A stretch of DNA of 64,000 nt. Origin: a virus. Position 1 is the stretch's first letter, and every line of letters starts with the position of its first letter. Positions 1-9,063 of the stretch are shown here, in pieces. The DNA is taken from IMG/VR virus record IMGVR_UViG_3300049893_002454, positions 1-64,000 of that record. One strand, 5' to 3'. The notes beneath the pieces were generated by a model. It did not search any database. It worked only from the letters and a program-made list of their open reading frames with translations, and was not told the origin of the DNA. The position numbers were made by a program, and so were the translations under genes.

Positions 1-2
1 AA

Positions 3-2144
3 TACTGGGTTGAAGGTAAGAGACATCGTACTGACGGACCTGTTATAGAGTATGCTAATGGAACTAAGGAATACTGGGTTGAAGATAAGAGACATCGTAC
101 TGATGGTCCTGCTATAGAACGTGCTGATGGAACTAAGGAATACTGGGCTGAAGGCAAATTACACCGTACTGATGGTCCTGCTATAGAACGTGCTGATGGA
201 ACTAAGGAATACTGGGCTGAAGGCAAGCTCCTACGTAGAGAATACCGGGTTGAAGGTAAGAGACACCGGACTGATGGTCCCGCTGTAGAGTATGCTGATG
301 GAACTAATGAATACTGGGTTAGAGGTAGGTTCCTACATAGAGAATACTGGGTTGAAGGTAAGAGACACCGGACTGATGGTCCCGCTGTAGAGTATGCTGA
401 TGGCTCTAAGGAATACTGGGTTGAAGATAAGTTCCTACGCAGAGAATACCGGGTTAAAGATAAATTACACCGTACTGATGGCCCTGCTATAGAACGTGCT
501 GATGGAACTAAGGAATACTGGGTTGAAGGTAAATTGCATCGTACTGATGGTCCTGCTGTAGAGCATGCTGATGGTAGAAAAGAATACTGGGCTGAAGGTA
601 AATTGCATCGTACTGGGGGTCCTGCTATAGAACGTGTTGATGGAACTAAAGAATACTGGATTGAAGGCAAGTTCCTACGTAGAGAATACCGGGTTAAAGA
701 TAAATTACACCGTACTGATGGACCTGCTATAGAGTATGCTGATGGAACTAAGGAATACTGTATTGAAGGTAAATTACACCGTACTGATGGTCCTGCCAGA
801 GAGTATGCTGATGGTACTAAGGAATACTGGGTTGAAGGTAGGAGACACCAGACTAATGGTCCCGCTGTAGAGCATGCCAATGGAACTAATGAGTACTGGG
901 TTGTAGGCAAGTTCCTACGTAGAGAATACTGGGTTGAAGGTAAGAGACATCGGACTAATGGTCCCGCTGTAGAGCATGCTGATGGTACTAAGGAATACTG
1001 GTTTGAAGATAAGTTCCTACGCAGAGAGTACTGGGTTGAAGGTAAGAGGCATCGTACCAATGGACCTGCTACAGAGTATGCTAATGGTAGAAAAGAATAC
1101 TGGGTTGAAGACAAATTACACCGTACTGATGGCCCTGCTATAGAACGTGCTGATGGAACTAAGGAATACTGGGTTGAAGGTAAAAGACATCGTACTGATA
1201 GTCCTGCTATAGAGTGGGTTGATGGAACTAAGGAATACTGGGTTGAAGGTAAGTTCCTACGTAGAGAATACTGTGTTGAAGGTAATAGACATCGTACTGG
1301 GGGTCCTGCTATAGAGTATGCTGATGGTTCTAAGGAATACTGGGTTGAAGGTAAATTGCATCGTACTGATGGACCTGCTATAGAGTATGTTAGTGGTTAT
1401 AAGGAATACCGGGTTGAAGGTAAAAGACATCGCACTGGGGGTCCTGCTATAGAGTATGCTGATGGTACTAAGGAATACTGGGTTGAAGGTAAATTACACC
1501 GTACTGATGGACCTGCTATAGAGTATGCTGCTGGCACTAAGGAATACTGGGTTGAAGGTAAGTTCCTATGCAGAGAATACTGGGTTGAAGGTAAAAGACA
1601 TAGTACTAATGGTCCCGCTATAGAGTATGCTGATGGTAGTAAGCAATACTGGGTTGAAGGTAAGAGGCATCGTACCAATGGACCTGCTACAGAGTGTGCT
1701 AATGGTAGAAAAGAATACTGGGTTGAAGGTGAGTTACACCGTACTGACGGACCTGCTATAGAGTGGGATAATGGTACTAAGGAATACTGGGTTGAAGATA
1801 AAAGACATCGTACTGATGGTCCTGCTATAGAGTGGACTAATGGTAGAAGAGAATACTGGGCTGAAGGTAAGAGGCATCGTACTAATGGTCCTGCTATAGA
1901 GTATGCTGATGGAACTAAGGAATACTGGTTTGAAGATAAATTGCATCGTACTGATGGTCCTGCTATAGAGTATGCTGATGGTGGTAAGGAATACTGGATT
2001 GAAGGTAGGCAACATCGTACTAATGGTCCTGCTATAGAGTATGCTGATGGTAGTAAGCAATACTGGGTTGAAGGTAAAAAACATCGTACTGACGGTCCTG
2101 CTATGGAGCGGGCTAATGGTTCTAAGGAATACTGGGTTGACGGC
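3..2144 (+). repeat. 27 tandem 69-bp coding repeats with 33-bp inserts
   Basis: Direct repeats of 69 bp, each coding for one 23-residue unit, run from the left edge to about 2144. Eight carry an extra 33 bp in-frame insert (for example near 226-258, 328-360 and 430-462). Copies differ at many positions, but several long blocks are identical, which fits repeated unequal crossing-over or gene conversion. The array also creates spurious open frames on the minus strand. Confidence 0.9.
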
Positions 2145-2405
2145 GTAATTACATCACATAATGACCTTCTACCTATAGGTTCAAATAAAGAGTTTGCTGA
2201 TCAACATGATGAACAAATTAGTGATATCAATATTTCCAGTCAAATCGATAAAGTACAAATACCAGATATGACAGATTATTGTAACATTGATGAATTAGGA
2301 TACGCCCCTGTCATCTTCGCATCAGCGGCCTGGGCAATCCTATCGTCATTTTCTAAAAATAAAACAGTGCAAAAATCATCTTATGATAAAAAGGTAGTTA
2401 GATGA
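3..2405 (+). CDS. Partial tandem-repeat protein, MORN-like 23-residue repeats, C-terminal membrane segment
   Basis: The frame is open from the left edge, so the true start lies outside the window; 800 residues are visible. It consists of 27 copies of a 23-residue unit built around HRTDGPAIEYADGTKEYWVE, in eight places followed by an 11-residue insert like FLRREYWVEGK. The Gly/Tyr/Trp-rich beta-hairpin-like pattern recalls MORN-variant (YwqK-type) repeats known in phages and giant viruses. The last ~85 residues are non-repetitive, with a hydrophobic stretch (YAPVIFASAAWAILSSF, about 2301-2352) and a basic tail, suggesting a tail-anchored protein. It overlaps the next gene by ATGA. Function unknown; surface or structural roles are guesses. 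Confidence 0.75.
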   Translation, partial: YWVEGKRHRTDGPVIEYANGTKEYWVEDKRHRTDGPAIERADGTKEYWAEGKLHRTDGPAIERADGTKEYWAEGKLLRREYRVEGKRHRTDGPAVEYADGTNEYWVRGRFLHREYWVEGKRHRTDGPAVEYADGSKEYWVEDKFLRREYRVKDKLHRTDGPAIERADGTKEYWVEGKLHRTDGPAVEHADGRKEYWAEGKLHRTGGPAIERVDGTKEYWIEGKFLRREYRVKDKLHRTDGPAIEYADGTKEYCIEGKLHRTDGPAREYADGTKEYWVEGRRHQTNGPAVEHANGTNEYWVVGKFLRREYWVEGKRHRTNGPAVEHADGTKEYWFEDKFLRREYWVEGKRHRTNGPATEYANGRKEYWVEDKLHRTDGPAIERADGTKEYWVEGKRHRTDSPAIEWVDGTKEYWVEGKFLRREYCVEGNRHRTGGPAIEYADGSKEYWVEGKLHRTDGPAIEYVSGYKEYRVEGKRHRTGGPAIEYADGTKEYWVEGKLHRTDGPAIEYAAGTKEYWVEGKFLCREYWVEGKRHSTNGPAIEYADGSKQYWVEGKRHRTNGPATECANGRKEYWVEGELHRTDGPAIEWDNGTKEYWVEDKRHRTDGPAIEWTNGRREYWAEGKRHRTNGPAIEYADGTKEYWFEDKLHRTDGPAIEYADGGKEYWIEGRQHRTNGPAIEYADGSKQYWVEGKKHRTDGPAMERANGSKEYWVDGVITSHNDLLPIGSNKEFADQHDEQISDINISSQIDKVQIPDMTDYCNIDELGYAPVIFASAAWAILSSFSKNKTVQKSSYDKKVVR

Positions 2406-3535
2406 AGATTAATTTAGTCGGAGCATTCTCAGATTCATCTGGATATGCACAGTTTGCAAGAAGCTGGGCAACAGCGATGCACAGAGCCAATTGGGATGTC
2501 TCCATTGAGCAGATAAGCTTTGAGCATACACATGCTGATCACGGAGCATATGGCGAGATATGCAAGTCTCTGCTATCAAAGCCATGTAAGACCCCGGACA
2601 TAAATATCATTAATATGATACCTAAGGTATATCAATCTTTTATAAAACCAAACTCTATGAATATAGGGTTTACGATGTTTGAGACGTCAAAAATACCGCC
2701 GATATGGGTTCAGCAATGTAACAGAATGGATGCTATCTTAGTCCCCTGTCAATGGAACAAAGAGGTATTTATATCATCAGGTGTAACTGTTCCGGTAGAA
2801 GTGGCCTCTCCAGGCATAGATCCAGCTCTATATCCAGCTAAAAGACAGAAAAATATAGATAATGCAGATTTTAAATTCTACTCTATTTTTCAATGGTCAG
2901 AGAGAAAGAACCCAGCGGCTCTAGTAAGAGCATTTACATCTGCATTTGCGGGGAACACTCATGTGTCACTTACACTAAAGACTTACCTAAAGGACTACTC
3001 TAAAGATGAATTTGAATTTCTGCATAAAGAGATCTTCTCAATAAGAAGCTCCATTGAAAGTAATCTATCTCATCCAAGAATTATTATAAAACATGAAAAG
3101 CTCACAGATCAGCAAATAATAAATATGCATATGACCAATGACTGCTTCGTCTTGCCTACAAGAGCTGAGGGATTTGGGCTGCCGTATATAGAGGCTATGA
3201 TGATTGGCAACCCTACAATAGGAACTAGATATTCAGGAAATCTAGAATTTATGAATGATGATAATTCTTATTTAATAGATTATCAGTTGGAGCCAGTATA
3301 TAACATGCGTCATCTTGGAGGATGGTATACTAGTGATATGCGCTGGGCGCAGCCAAATATAGATCAGCTTGCAGATAAAATGATTTATGTATATAATCAT
3401 CAGAAAGAAGCAAGAGCATTAGCCGCCTCGGCACGCTCGGATCTATTACATAGATTAAATTGGGCCAAACAGTTAGAATCCTTTAATACCACCCTGCAAT
3501 CATTGTACAAATCATGGTTAGAGAGGCGGAGATGA
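2402..3535 (+). CDS. Glycosyltransferase, GT4-like (GT-B fold)
   Basis: The 377-residue product looks like a retaining GT4-type transferase. The N-terminal half has a loop region FTMFETSKIPPIWVQQC followed by ILVPCQWNKEVFISSGV, the usual way such enzymes describe an acceptor-side Rossmann domain. The C-terminal donor domain carries FSIFQW-like and VLPTRAEGFGLPYIEAMMIG, the E-x7-E type sugar-nucleotide motif. The ATG overlaps the stop of the repeat gene (ATGA). It is the first gene of the sugar cassette. Donor and acceptor cannot be told from sequence. Confidence 0.85.
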   Translation: MKINLVGAFSDSSGYAQFARSWATAMHRANWDVSIEQISFEHTHADHGAYGEICKSLLSKPCKTPDINIINMIPKVYQSFIKPNSMNIGFTMFETSKIPPIWVQQCNRMDAILVPCQWNKEVFISSGVTVPVEVASPGIDPALYPAKRQKNIDNADFKFYSIFQWSERKNPAALVRAFTSAFAGNTHVSLTLKTYLKDYSKDEFEFLHKEIFSIRSSIESNLSHPRIIIKHEKLTDQQIINMHMTNDCFVLPTRAEGFGLPYIEAMMIGNPTIGTRYSGNLEFMNDDNSYLIDYQLEPVYNMRHLGGWYTSDMRWAQPNIDQLADKMIYVYNHQKEARALAASARSDLLHRLNWAKQLESFNTTLQSLYKSWLERRR

Positions 3536-4503
3536 AAAGAGCAATAGTGACTGGTGCGCTAGGACAAGATGCAAGCTTTCTTATAGAGTACCTCCTATCA
3601 TTAAACTATAGCGTTATAGGCGTATATAGAAGGGTGAGTTCTGGAAATGAATTCCAGAACTTAAAAGATGCATATGGTCATGAGAACTTGAATTTAATAG
3701 AAGGCGATATATGCGAAGCCGGGTTTATAAATTATCTTTTTAAAGAGACGAAGGCCCATGAGATTTATGGGTTGGCGGCACAATCGCATGTAGGCCACTC
3801 ATTTGCTATTCCAGCGACAACATTTCGCACAAATGCGGAAGCTGTCATCACTCAGCTGGAGGCGATCCGGCAATTTTCGCCGGAATCAAGATTCTATAAT
3901 GCAGCGACATCGGAGATGTTTGGCGGTATAGACTGTCCACATGAAGGATTTGATGAGAAAGCGCCATTAAATCCACGCAGCCCATATGCAATCGCTAAGG
4001 TAGCAGCATTCCATACTACAAAGAATTATAGAGAGTCGTACGGACTGCATGTAAGTAGCGGAATATTATTCAATCATTCATCTATACGCAGAGGCTATGA
4101 TTTCGCAACGCGTAAAATAACTCGCGGTATAGCAAACATAGTAGCTGGACATGAAACTAAAATATCCATGGGTCATCTGGGGGCATTTCGCGACGAAGGT
4201 CACAGTAAAGACTTCATAAAAGCCATGCATTTAATTGTACAACAGGATAGTCCTGACGACTATGTGGTAGCTACTGGCACAGGCGCGACCATCAAAGAAA
4301 TGCTGGAATATGTATGCTCCTTAGCAAATCTGGATATCAATTCAGTGTATCAGGCAGATGAACGATTTATGCGGCCCAGTGATGTACCTTTTTTAAAAGG
4401 AAATCCTGAGAAAATAAAGAGGTTGGGCTGGACTCCTAATTATACATGGAAAGATCTTTTACAAGAAATGTATGAATTTGATTTGGGTATAGCGAATTTA
4501 TGA
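3532..4503 (+). CDS. gmd: GDP-mannose 4,6-dehydratase
   Basis: A 323-residue extended SDR enzyme. It has the N-terminal NADP motif TGALGQDASFL (family form TGITGQDGSYL), the RRVSSGN loop, the catalytic region AATSEMFGG, YAIAKVAAFH (YxxxK) and LFNHSSIRRGYDFATRKITR, all characteristic of GDP-mannose dehydratases. It would convert GDP-mannose to GDP-4-keto-6-deoxymannose. The ATG at 3532 is chosen because it gives an ATGA overlap and has GAGGCGGAG just upstream; an upstream in-frame start would add six residues. It is the entry step for a 6-deoxyhexose donor, with SDR and epimerase genes later in the cassette. Confidence 0.92.
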   Translation: MKRAIVTGALGQDASFLIEYLLSLNYSVIGVYRRVSSGNEFQNLKDAYGHENLNLIEGDICEAGFINYLFKETKAHEIYGLAAQSHVGHSFAIPATTFRTNAEAVITQLEAIRQFSPESRFYNAATSEMFGGIDCPHEGFDEKAPLNPRSPYAIAKVAAFHTTKNYRESYGLHVSSGILFNHSSIRRGYDFATRKITRGIANIVAGHETKISMGHLGAFRDEGHSKDFIKAMHLIVQQDSPDDYVVATGTGATIKEMLEYVCSLANLDINSVYQADERFMRPSDVPFLKGNPEKIKRLGWTPNYTWKDLLQEMYEFDLGIANL

Positions 4504-4964
4504 TAAAGTTAAACTTAGGGTGCGGAGCCGAGATACTAGATGAATTCATCAATATAGACTTCATCCACACGGCCGGAGTGAATCTCTTACACGATTTAAA
4601 TAAGCCCCTGCCATTTAAAGATAACTATGCAGATTTCATATTGGCTAGTGACGTTTTAGAACATTTTCCCTCATCAAAGTATTCTAAGATTTTAGCTGAT
4701 TGGGTTAGAGTATTAAAACCAGGTGCGGAAATTCATATAAGAGTTCCTAATATTGAGTTGATTTGCGAAAAGATACACAAGCAACTTTTGCCAGCTAAAG
4801 CTTTAATCGAATTATTATATGGCGGACAAGACAGTCCTGGTAATTTTCATTATAATGGATTCACAAAGCCGCTCCTTATAGATGCAATAAAGTCGGCAGG
4901 ATGTAGAGAAATATGTAGAATATGGGATTCAGATCATAATACAAATGTGGTGGCAAAAAAATGA
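4500..4964 (+). CDS. SAM-dependent methyltransferase (class I)
   Basis: A short 154-residue class I methyltransferase. The SAM-binding motif I is LNLGCGAEILDEFINID at the N terminus, followed by PLPFKDNYADFILASDVLEHF, the Methyltransf_11 type motif with the acidic/HxE region, and WVRVLKPGAEIHIRVPN. The protein lacks the longer C-terminal part of many relatives. It lies between sugar genes with 4-base overlaps on both sides, so methylation of a sugar or glycan is a reasonable guess. Confidence 0.85.
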   Translation: MIKLNLGCGAEILDEFINIDFIHTAGVNLLHDLNKPLPFKDNYADFILASDVLEHFPSSKYSKILADWVRVLKPGAEIHIRVPNIELICEKIHKQLLPAKALIELLYGGQDSPGNFHYNGFTKPLLIDAIKSAGCREICRIWDSDHNTNVVAKK

Positions 4965-5641
4965 AAATAGCCATATCCCTAACTGCTTTCAAACGCCCAG
5001 AGTATCTTACACAAGTTCTTGACTCATTAAAAGTGAATGACATATCTGACTTTACATTATTTATAGGTGTAGAGCCAGTCTCTCCTGATGTAATTAAGAT
5101 TTGCAGATCAGTAGATTTTATAAACAAATCTGTTACAATTAATCATAAAATTCTTGGTGTAAAAGATAATCCATTTCAAACCATGCAGAGGGCATTTAAT
5201 TCTGGGTTTGATATAGTATGGCAGATGGAAGACGATGTTGTAGTATCACCCGATGCTGCCGATCTAGTTAGAGCTTATAGCTCATACGACAATAAGGATG
5301 ATTACCTCTGCCTTAATCTATATAATCCAAGTAGCTGGGATGATCAAGAAACTATATATGCATCAAAAGGCTTCAATGCTCTAAGTATGGCTATAACTAG
5401 AGCTCAGTGGGATAAATATTTCATACCCAATTATCATACAGACAAGCGCGGATGGGATTGGAGTATGATAGGACTGCTTCAGCGCACTCATTTAACTAAT
5501 CTTACGCCGGCACTATCTCGTAGTCATCATATAGGTAGGGAGGGAGGAACTCATTATAGAGCCGATCAGCACGATCATATGTACGTTGGAAATAAATGGA
5601 AACAATCATCGACAAAGAACGAGTTCGTATTTAAAGTATGA
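4961..5641 (+). CDS. Glycosyltransferase, GT-A fold (GT2/GT13-like)
   Basis: The 226-residue product begins MKIAISLTAFKRPEYLTQVL, the nucleotide-sugar-binding start of a GT-A enzyme. It carries a metal-binding acidic motif in QMEDDVVVSPDA and a later aromatic-rich segment GWDWSMIGLLQRT with HIGREGGTHY. The layout resembles GT2 or GnT-I-like transferases. Specificity is unknown. ATGA overlaps tie it to both neighbours. Confidence 0.75.
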   Translation: MKIAISLTAFKRPEYLTQVLDSLKVNDISDFTLFIGVEPVSPDVIKICRSVDFINKSVTINHKILGVKDNPFQTMQRAFNSGFDIVWQMEDDVVVSPDAADLVRAYSSYDNKDDYLCLNLYNPSSWDDQETIYASKGFNALSMAITRAQWDKYFIPNYHTDKRGWDWSMIGLLQRTHLTNLTPALSRSHHIGREGGTHYRADQHDHMYVGNKWKQSSTKNEFVFKV

Positions 5642-6474
5642 TAAGCTACATTATCCCACATAGAAACAGAGAGTCCTTATTAGAGGCAAATCTCTATACT
5701 CTTTTGTCTCAAACTATGAAAGACTTTGAGGTTATTATTATAGATAATAGCGATGAGCAGCACGTTAGGTCACTTCGTGCGCTTATTACAAAGTTCCGTG
5801 CTAAAAAAATGCAAATTAGGGTTATTCAAGTAGACCCATCAAAGCATGACTGCGCGCACAATAAACAAATATACGGAAATTCATTCAATCCAGCACTATC
5901 TCAGAATATAGGCGCACGCAAAGCCAGAGGTGATATTCTATGTCTCACTAGTCCTGAGGTAATAAATGCGGATACTAATGTAGAGATAGCTAGTACAATA
6001 TTTGCAGATGGTCACAGCAGGTTTATTCTAGGATGGATAGATGAAAGGTCCCTGTCACAAGTGGGCGATCTCAGTAACGGAATAACGTCTTCATCAATAA
6101 AAGCACTGTGTGTAATACCCGGACATGGCGCAATGTGTAGAGACGACAATCCGGCCAGGCCTTGGCTTCCAATTAATTATTTCCTCGGCTTTATCAGAAA
6201 AGATGATTTCAGCAGAATAGGCGGTATGGACGAGCAGTTTATGCGCTCGATAGCATGGGAAGATAATTTCTTTGCTCATTGTTGTGAACAAAACGGGCTC
6301 CGGGCGACGTTTGAACCATCAATAGCAGGCATTCATCTATCTCATTCAAGAGGCTATCAGATTAATCTTGAGAATGATAACAAGGCGCTATGGGAAAAGC
6401 TATGTATTAGTACTAATAGGGCAAATTCAGGACGTGACTGGGGCTCAGAAAAATACATAGTAGGAGAATTCTAA
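5638..6474 (+). CDS. Glycosyltransferase family 2
   Basis: A 278-residue GT2-like protein starting MISYIIPHRNRESLLEANL with VIIIDNSDEQ. NPALSQNIGARKARGDIL is the conserved N-x2-R-N-x-G-x3-A-x-G-type segment, although the DxD position is CLTSPEV rather than a clear DxD. GGMDEQFMRSIAWEDNFF is the usual acceptor-side ED motif region. The CLTSPEV loop is shared with the gene at 9060, so the two are paralogues. Donor unknown. Confidence 0.8.
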   Translation: MISYIIPHRNRESLLEANLYTLLSQTMKDFEVIIIDNSDEQHVRSLRALITKFRAKKMQIRVIQVDPSKHDCAHNKQIYGNSFNPALSQNIGARKARGDILCLTSPEVINADTNVEIASTIFADGHSRFILGWIDERSLSQVGDLSNGITSSSIKALCVIPGHGAMCRDDNPARPWLPINYFLGFIRKDDFSRIGGMDEQFMRSIAWEDNFFAHCCEQNGLRATFEPSIAGIHLSHSRGYQINLENDNKALWEKLCISTNRANSGRDWGSEKYIVGEF

Positions 6475-6476
6475 TC

Positions 6477-7550
6477 ATGAAGAGAATTCTTACATGCACT
6501 GGTATTAGACCTGATTTTATTAGGATGTCGGAAATTTTTAAAAAACTCGATACTGAGTTTGATCACATACTTGTACATACCGGACAGCACTACGACGCAA
6601 ATTTATCAGACGTATTCTTTGATGATTTAGATATACGAAAGCCAGATCATAACTTATCAATTGGAGCGCCTGGCAAATCTCATTATGAGCAAGTGGCAGA
6701 CCTATCAGTTAAACTTACCAAGTTATGTACTGAATTATCTCCTGATCTGGTAATTTTTCTCGGTGATTCAAATTCAGTGCTAGCATCCATCCCACTAAAA
6801 AAAGAGGGATTTGCAATCGCACATATTGAAGCTGGAATGAGATCTTACGATACACGTATGCTGGAGGAGATCAATCGCGTAGCATGCGATCATGTATCGG
6901 ATATGTTATTCGTATATCATGAAAATTATAAATACAAGGCGATAAAAGAGAATATCGCAGAAGAGAGCATACATGTTGTTGGAAATACGATAGTAGAGCC
7001 TTTAATGAAGATCGCTGATCTAAATTACAGGCCAACTCCCCAACATATAATACTAGATATACATAGGCCAGAGAATTTTCGATATCATGGTAGAATGCAT
7101 AATATTATTTATTCTGCAAATAAACTATCAGATGATTTTAATCTTCCTATCAAGATGTTAGCCTTTCCAAGAACTGTACAATCAATATCTAAATTTAATA
7201 TAGATCTTGGAAGTATACAAGTTGTACCTTTAAAGGGATATAGGGAGTATGTGAGGTTCCAGCAGGAGAGCCTCTTTGTTTACTCCGACTCCGGATCGGC
7301 TCAAGAGGAGCCTTCTCTATTAGGCAAGCCAGTTATCGTTCCACGCGATTATACAGAGCGTCCAGAGTCATACGAAGCTAACTGTAGCAAGAGAATCGAT
7401 GTCGATTCGGACTCCATGGATTTGGGCATAGAAGAGACGATTAATTGGCTGCGCACCCATGAGTCTGCATTTTGCGGAAATACATCATGGCTTGGAGATG
7501 GAAGTGCATCCCAGAAAATCATAGATATAATTAAAGAAGGTTTATTATGA
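6477..7550 (+). CDS. wecB: UDP-N-acetylglucosamine 2-epimerase (non-hydrolysing)
   Basis: The 357-residue product matches the WecB family over its length. Visible motifs are TCTGIRPDFIRMS (family GTRPE start), LVHTGQHYDANLSDVFF, FLGDSNSVLASIPLKK, HIEAGMRSYDTRMLEEINR and VGNTIVEPL. IDIHRPENF-like and SDSGSAQEEPSLLGKPV complete the active site. It would interconvert UDP-GlcNAc and UDP-ManNAc, feeding N-acetylmannosamine derivatives into the cassette. The ATG is 2 bases past the previous stop. The neighbouring UDP-sugar dehydrogenase could act on its product. Confidence 0.93.
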   Translation: MKRILTCTGIRPDFIRMSEIFKKLDTEFDHILVHTGQHYDANLSDVFFDDLDIRKPDHNLSIGAPGKSHYEQVADLSVKLTKLCTELSPDLVIFLGDSNSVLASIPLKKEGFAIAHIEAGMRSYDTRMLEEINRVACDHVSDMLFVYHENYKYKAIKENIAEESIHVVGNTIVEPLMKIADLNYRPTPQHIILDIHRPENFRYHGRMHNIIYSANKLSDDFNLPIKMLAFPRTVQSISKFNIDLGSIQVVPLKGYREYVRFQQESLFVYSDSGSAQEEPSLLGKPVIVPRDYTERPESYEANCSKRIDVDSDSMDLGIEETINWLRTHESAFCGNTSWLGDGSASQKIIDIIKEGLL

Positions 7551-8338
7551 AAATTGTAGGGTTTACTCAGCATAGAAATGAGCTTAGCAAAGGAAATCTG
7601 CATAACTGGCTACGTTGCATGGATATGTGCGAGAAAATATACATATACGATCAGGGTAGCGATGATGGTTCTTTAGAGATACTGCGGGCTCATCCAAAAT
7701 GTGTTCTTATAGAGTCACCGACAAATGATTTTGTGAATGAAAATCGATGTAAGAAAATTCTTTTAGAAAAGCTATTATCTGAACAGCCAGATACAGATTG
7801 GATTCTATGGATGGACTGCGACTACTTACTTAGTAATAACGTATTGAAGGACAATTTTTCAGGCTTCTTCAAACTTATCGAGGATGCAGAGTCAGGTGGT
7901 CACGGGGCCGTCGCATTCGGACACTATAATCTATGGCGATCAGATACATATTACAGAGTCGATGACAATTATCACATATCACATGCTAATGGTAGAATTT
8001 CATTATGGAAAAATAATGGAAATCTAAGGTTTGCTCCTACTGCTGGATTACACCAATCCCCGCAACCTCTAGGTTTAGGAAGTAACGTTAGAGTAAATTG
8101 TGATTTGATTCATAGAGGATTTGCAACAGATTATCAAATTACTACAAAGTATAATATATACAAGAGCTTCGGACAAAGCGGTTGGGATCTAGAAAGATTG
8201 CTTAGTGAAAGAACGTTATCGGTCGAACGATTACCAGATGGCACCTTACCATATTGGTTTGAGCTTACTGACGATATTAATCCCAAGACTAAAAAACCTA
8301 TGATACAGTCATATAAACAGCTGATGGGATTTAAATGA
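7547..8338 (+). CDS. Glycosyltransferase family 2-like
   Basis: A 263-residue GT-A protein. MKIVGFTQHRNELSKGNL is followed by YIYDQGSDDGSLEIL (D-x-S-x-D-G-type donor loop), and by WILWMDCDYLLSNN, which holds the DxD metal site. The later LHQSPQPLG and LIHRGFATDY segments resemble the glycosyl transferase 2_4/GT92-like group. It overlaps both neighbours by ATGA. Substrates unknown. Confidence 0.8.
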   Translation: MKIVGFTQHRNELSKGNLHNWLRCMDMCEKIYIYDQGSDDGSLEILRAHPKCVLIESPTNDFVNENRCKKILLEKLLSEQPDTDWILWMDCDYLLSNNVLKDNFSGFFKLIEDAESGGHGAVAFGHYNLWRSDTYYRVDDNYHISHANGRISLWKNNGNLRFAPTAGLHQSPQPLGLGSNVRVNCDLIHRGFATDYQITTKYNIYKSFGQSGWDLERLLSERTLSVERLPDGTLPYWFELTDDINPKTKKPMIQSYKQLMGFK

Positions 8339-9063
8339 AAACATTAGAAATAATAGCACTAATCTATCGAAGCACACAATATCTTGATTTCATATCAAAA
8401 CAGTTATTATCTGTAAAAAATAATTTATATGGTTTTGATATTAGTACAAGAATAGTTGCCAATAATCCAACCAGAGAAGTAATTGAAGCACTAAAGTCGT
8501 GCACTCATAACTATGACATATATTTAGATCCAATACCAGATGACTATTATATGAATAGAGTATATAGGTGCTGGAATTATGCTGGCAGTTCATCTAAGGC
8601 CGATATCATATGTTTTGTTAATTCCGATATGGCCTTTTCTAACAATTGGCTGGAAAATCTTTTAAAGCATCATGATGGGCAAAATATCGTATGCTCTCGG
8701 CTAATTGAGAGTGGGAAAATGCCTAGTGGCAGACATGGCGTTAGTATGAATTTCGGCAAGCATCCAAAATCATTCAAACCAGATGAATGGAATGAGTTTG
8801 CTGCTAAAATAGCTAAGGACGAACTTCATTCGGGCGGTCTCTATATGCCAGTATTATTCAACACTAGCAGATTCATAGAGTCAGGTATGTATCCGGAAGG
8901 AAATATATATGTAGGAGGAATTGGGGCATACACAACACCGTTTTTAAGATCTGGAGATGAATATTTCTTTAATGATATTCTTGGTAAAAAATACGGAATG
9001 AAGCACGTAACAGCATTCAACTCAGTAGTATATCATATCCAGGAAGGGGAGAAGGACGAGTGA
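8335..9063 (+). CDS. Glycosyltransferase-like GT-A protein
   Basis: The 242-residue product has a GT2-like core: MKTLEIIALIYRSTQYLDFI, then a metal-site region ADIICFVNSDMAFSNNWLE, and the block IVCSRLIESGKMPSGRHGVS. That last block aligns with IVNCKLIEPGTLPTLHTAIN in the gene at 11721, so the two are paralogues. HVTAFNSVVYHIQEGE near the end is matched by VVKAMDAVSYHCGG there. Acceptor and donor unknown. Confidence 0.7.
   Translation: MKTLEIIALIYRSTQYLDFISKQLLSVKNNLYGFDISTRIVANNPTREVIEALKSCTHNYDIYLDPIPDDYYMNRVYRCWNYAGSSSKADIICFVNSDMAFSNNWLENLLKHHDGQNIVCSRLIESGKMPSGRHGVSMNFGKHPKSFKPDEWNEFAAKIAKDELHSGGLYMPVLFNTSRFIESGMYPEGNIYVGGIGAYTTPFLRSGDEYFFNDILGKKYGMKHVTAFNSVVYHIQEGEKDE

Noticed and set aside
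1397-2084. Minus-strand open frames with SILYSR/PSTQYS repeats
   Set aside because: They are mirror images of the plus-strand 69-bp coding repeats, have no ribosome site and cross the coding frame.
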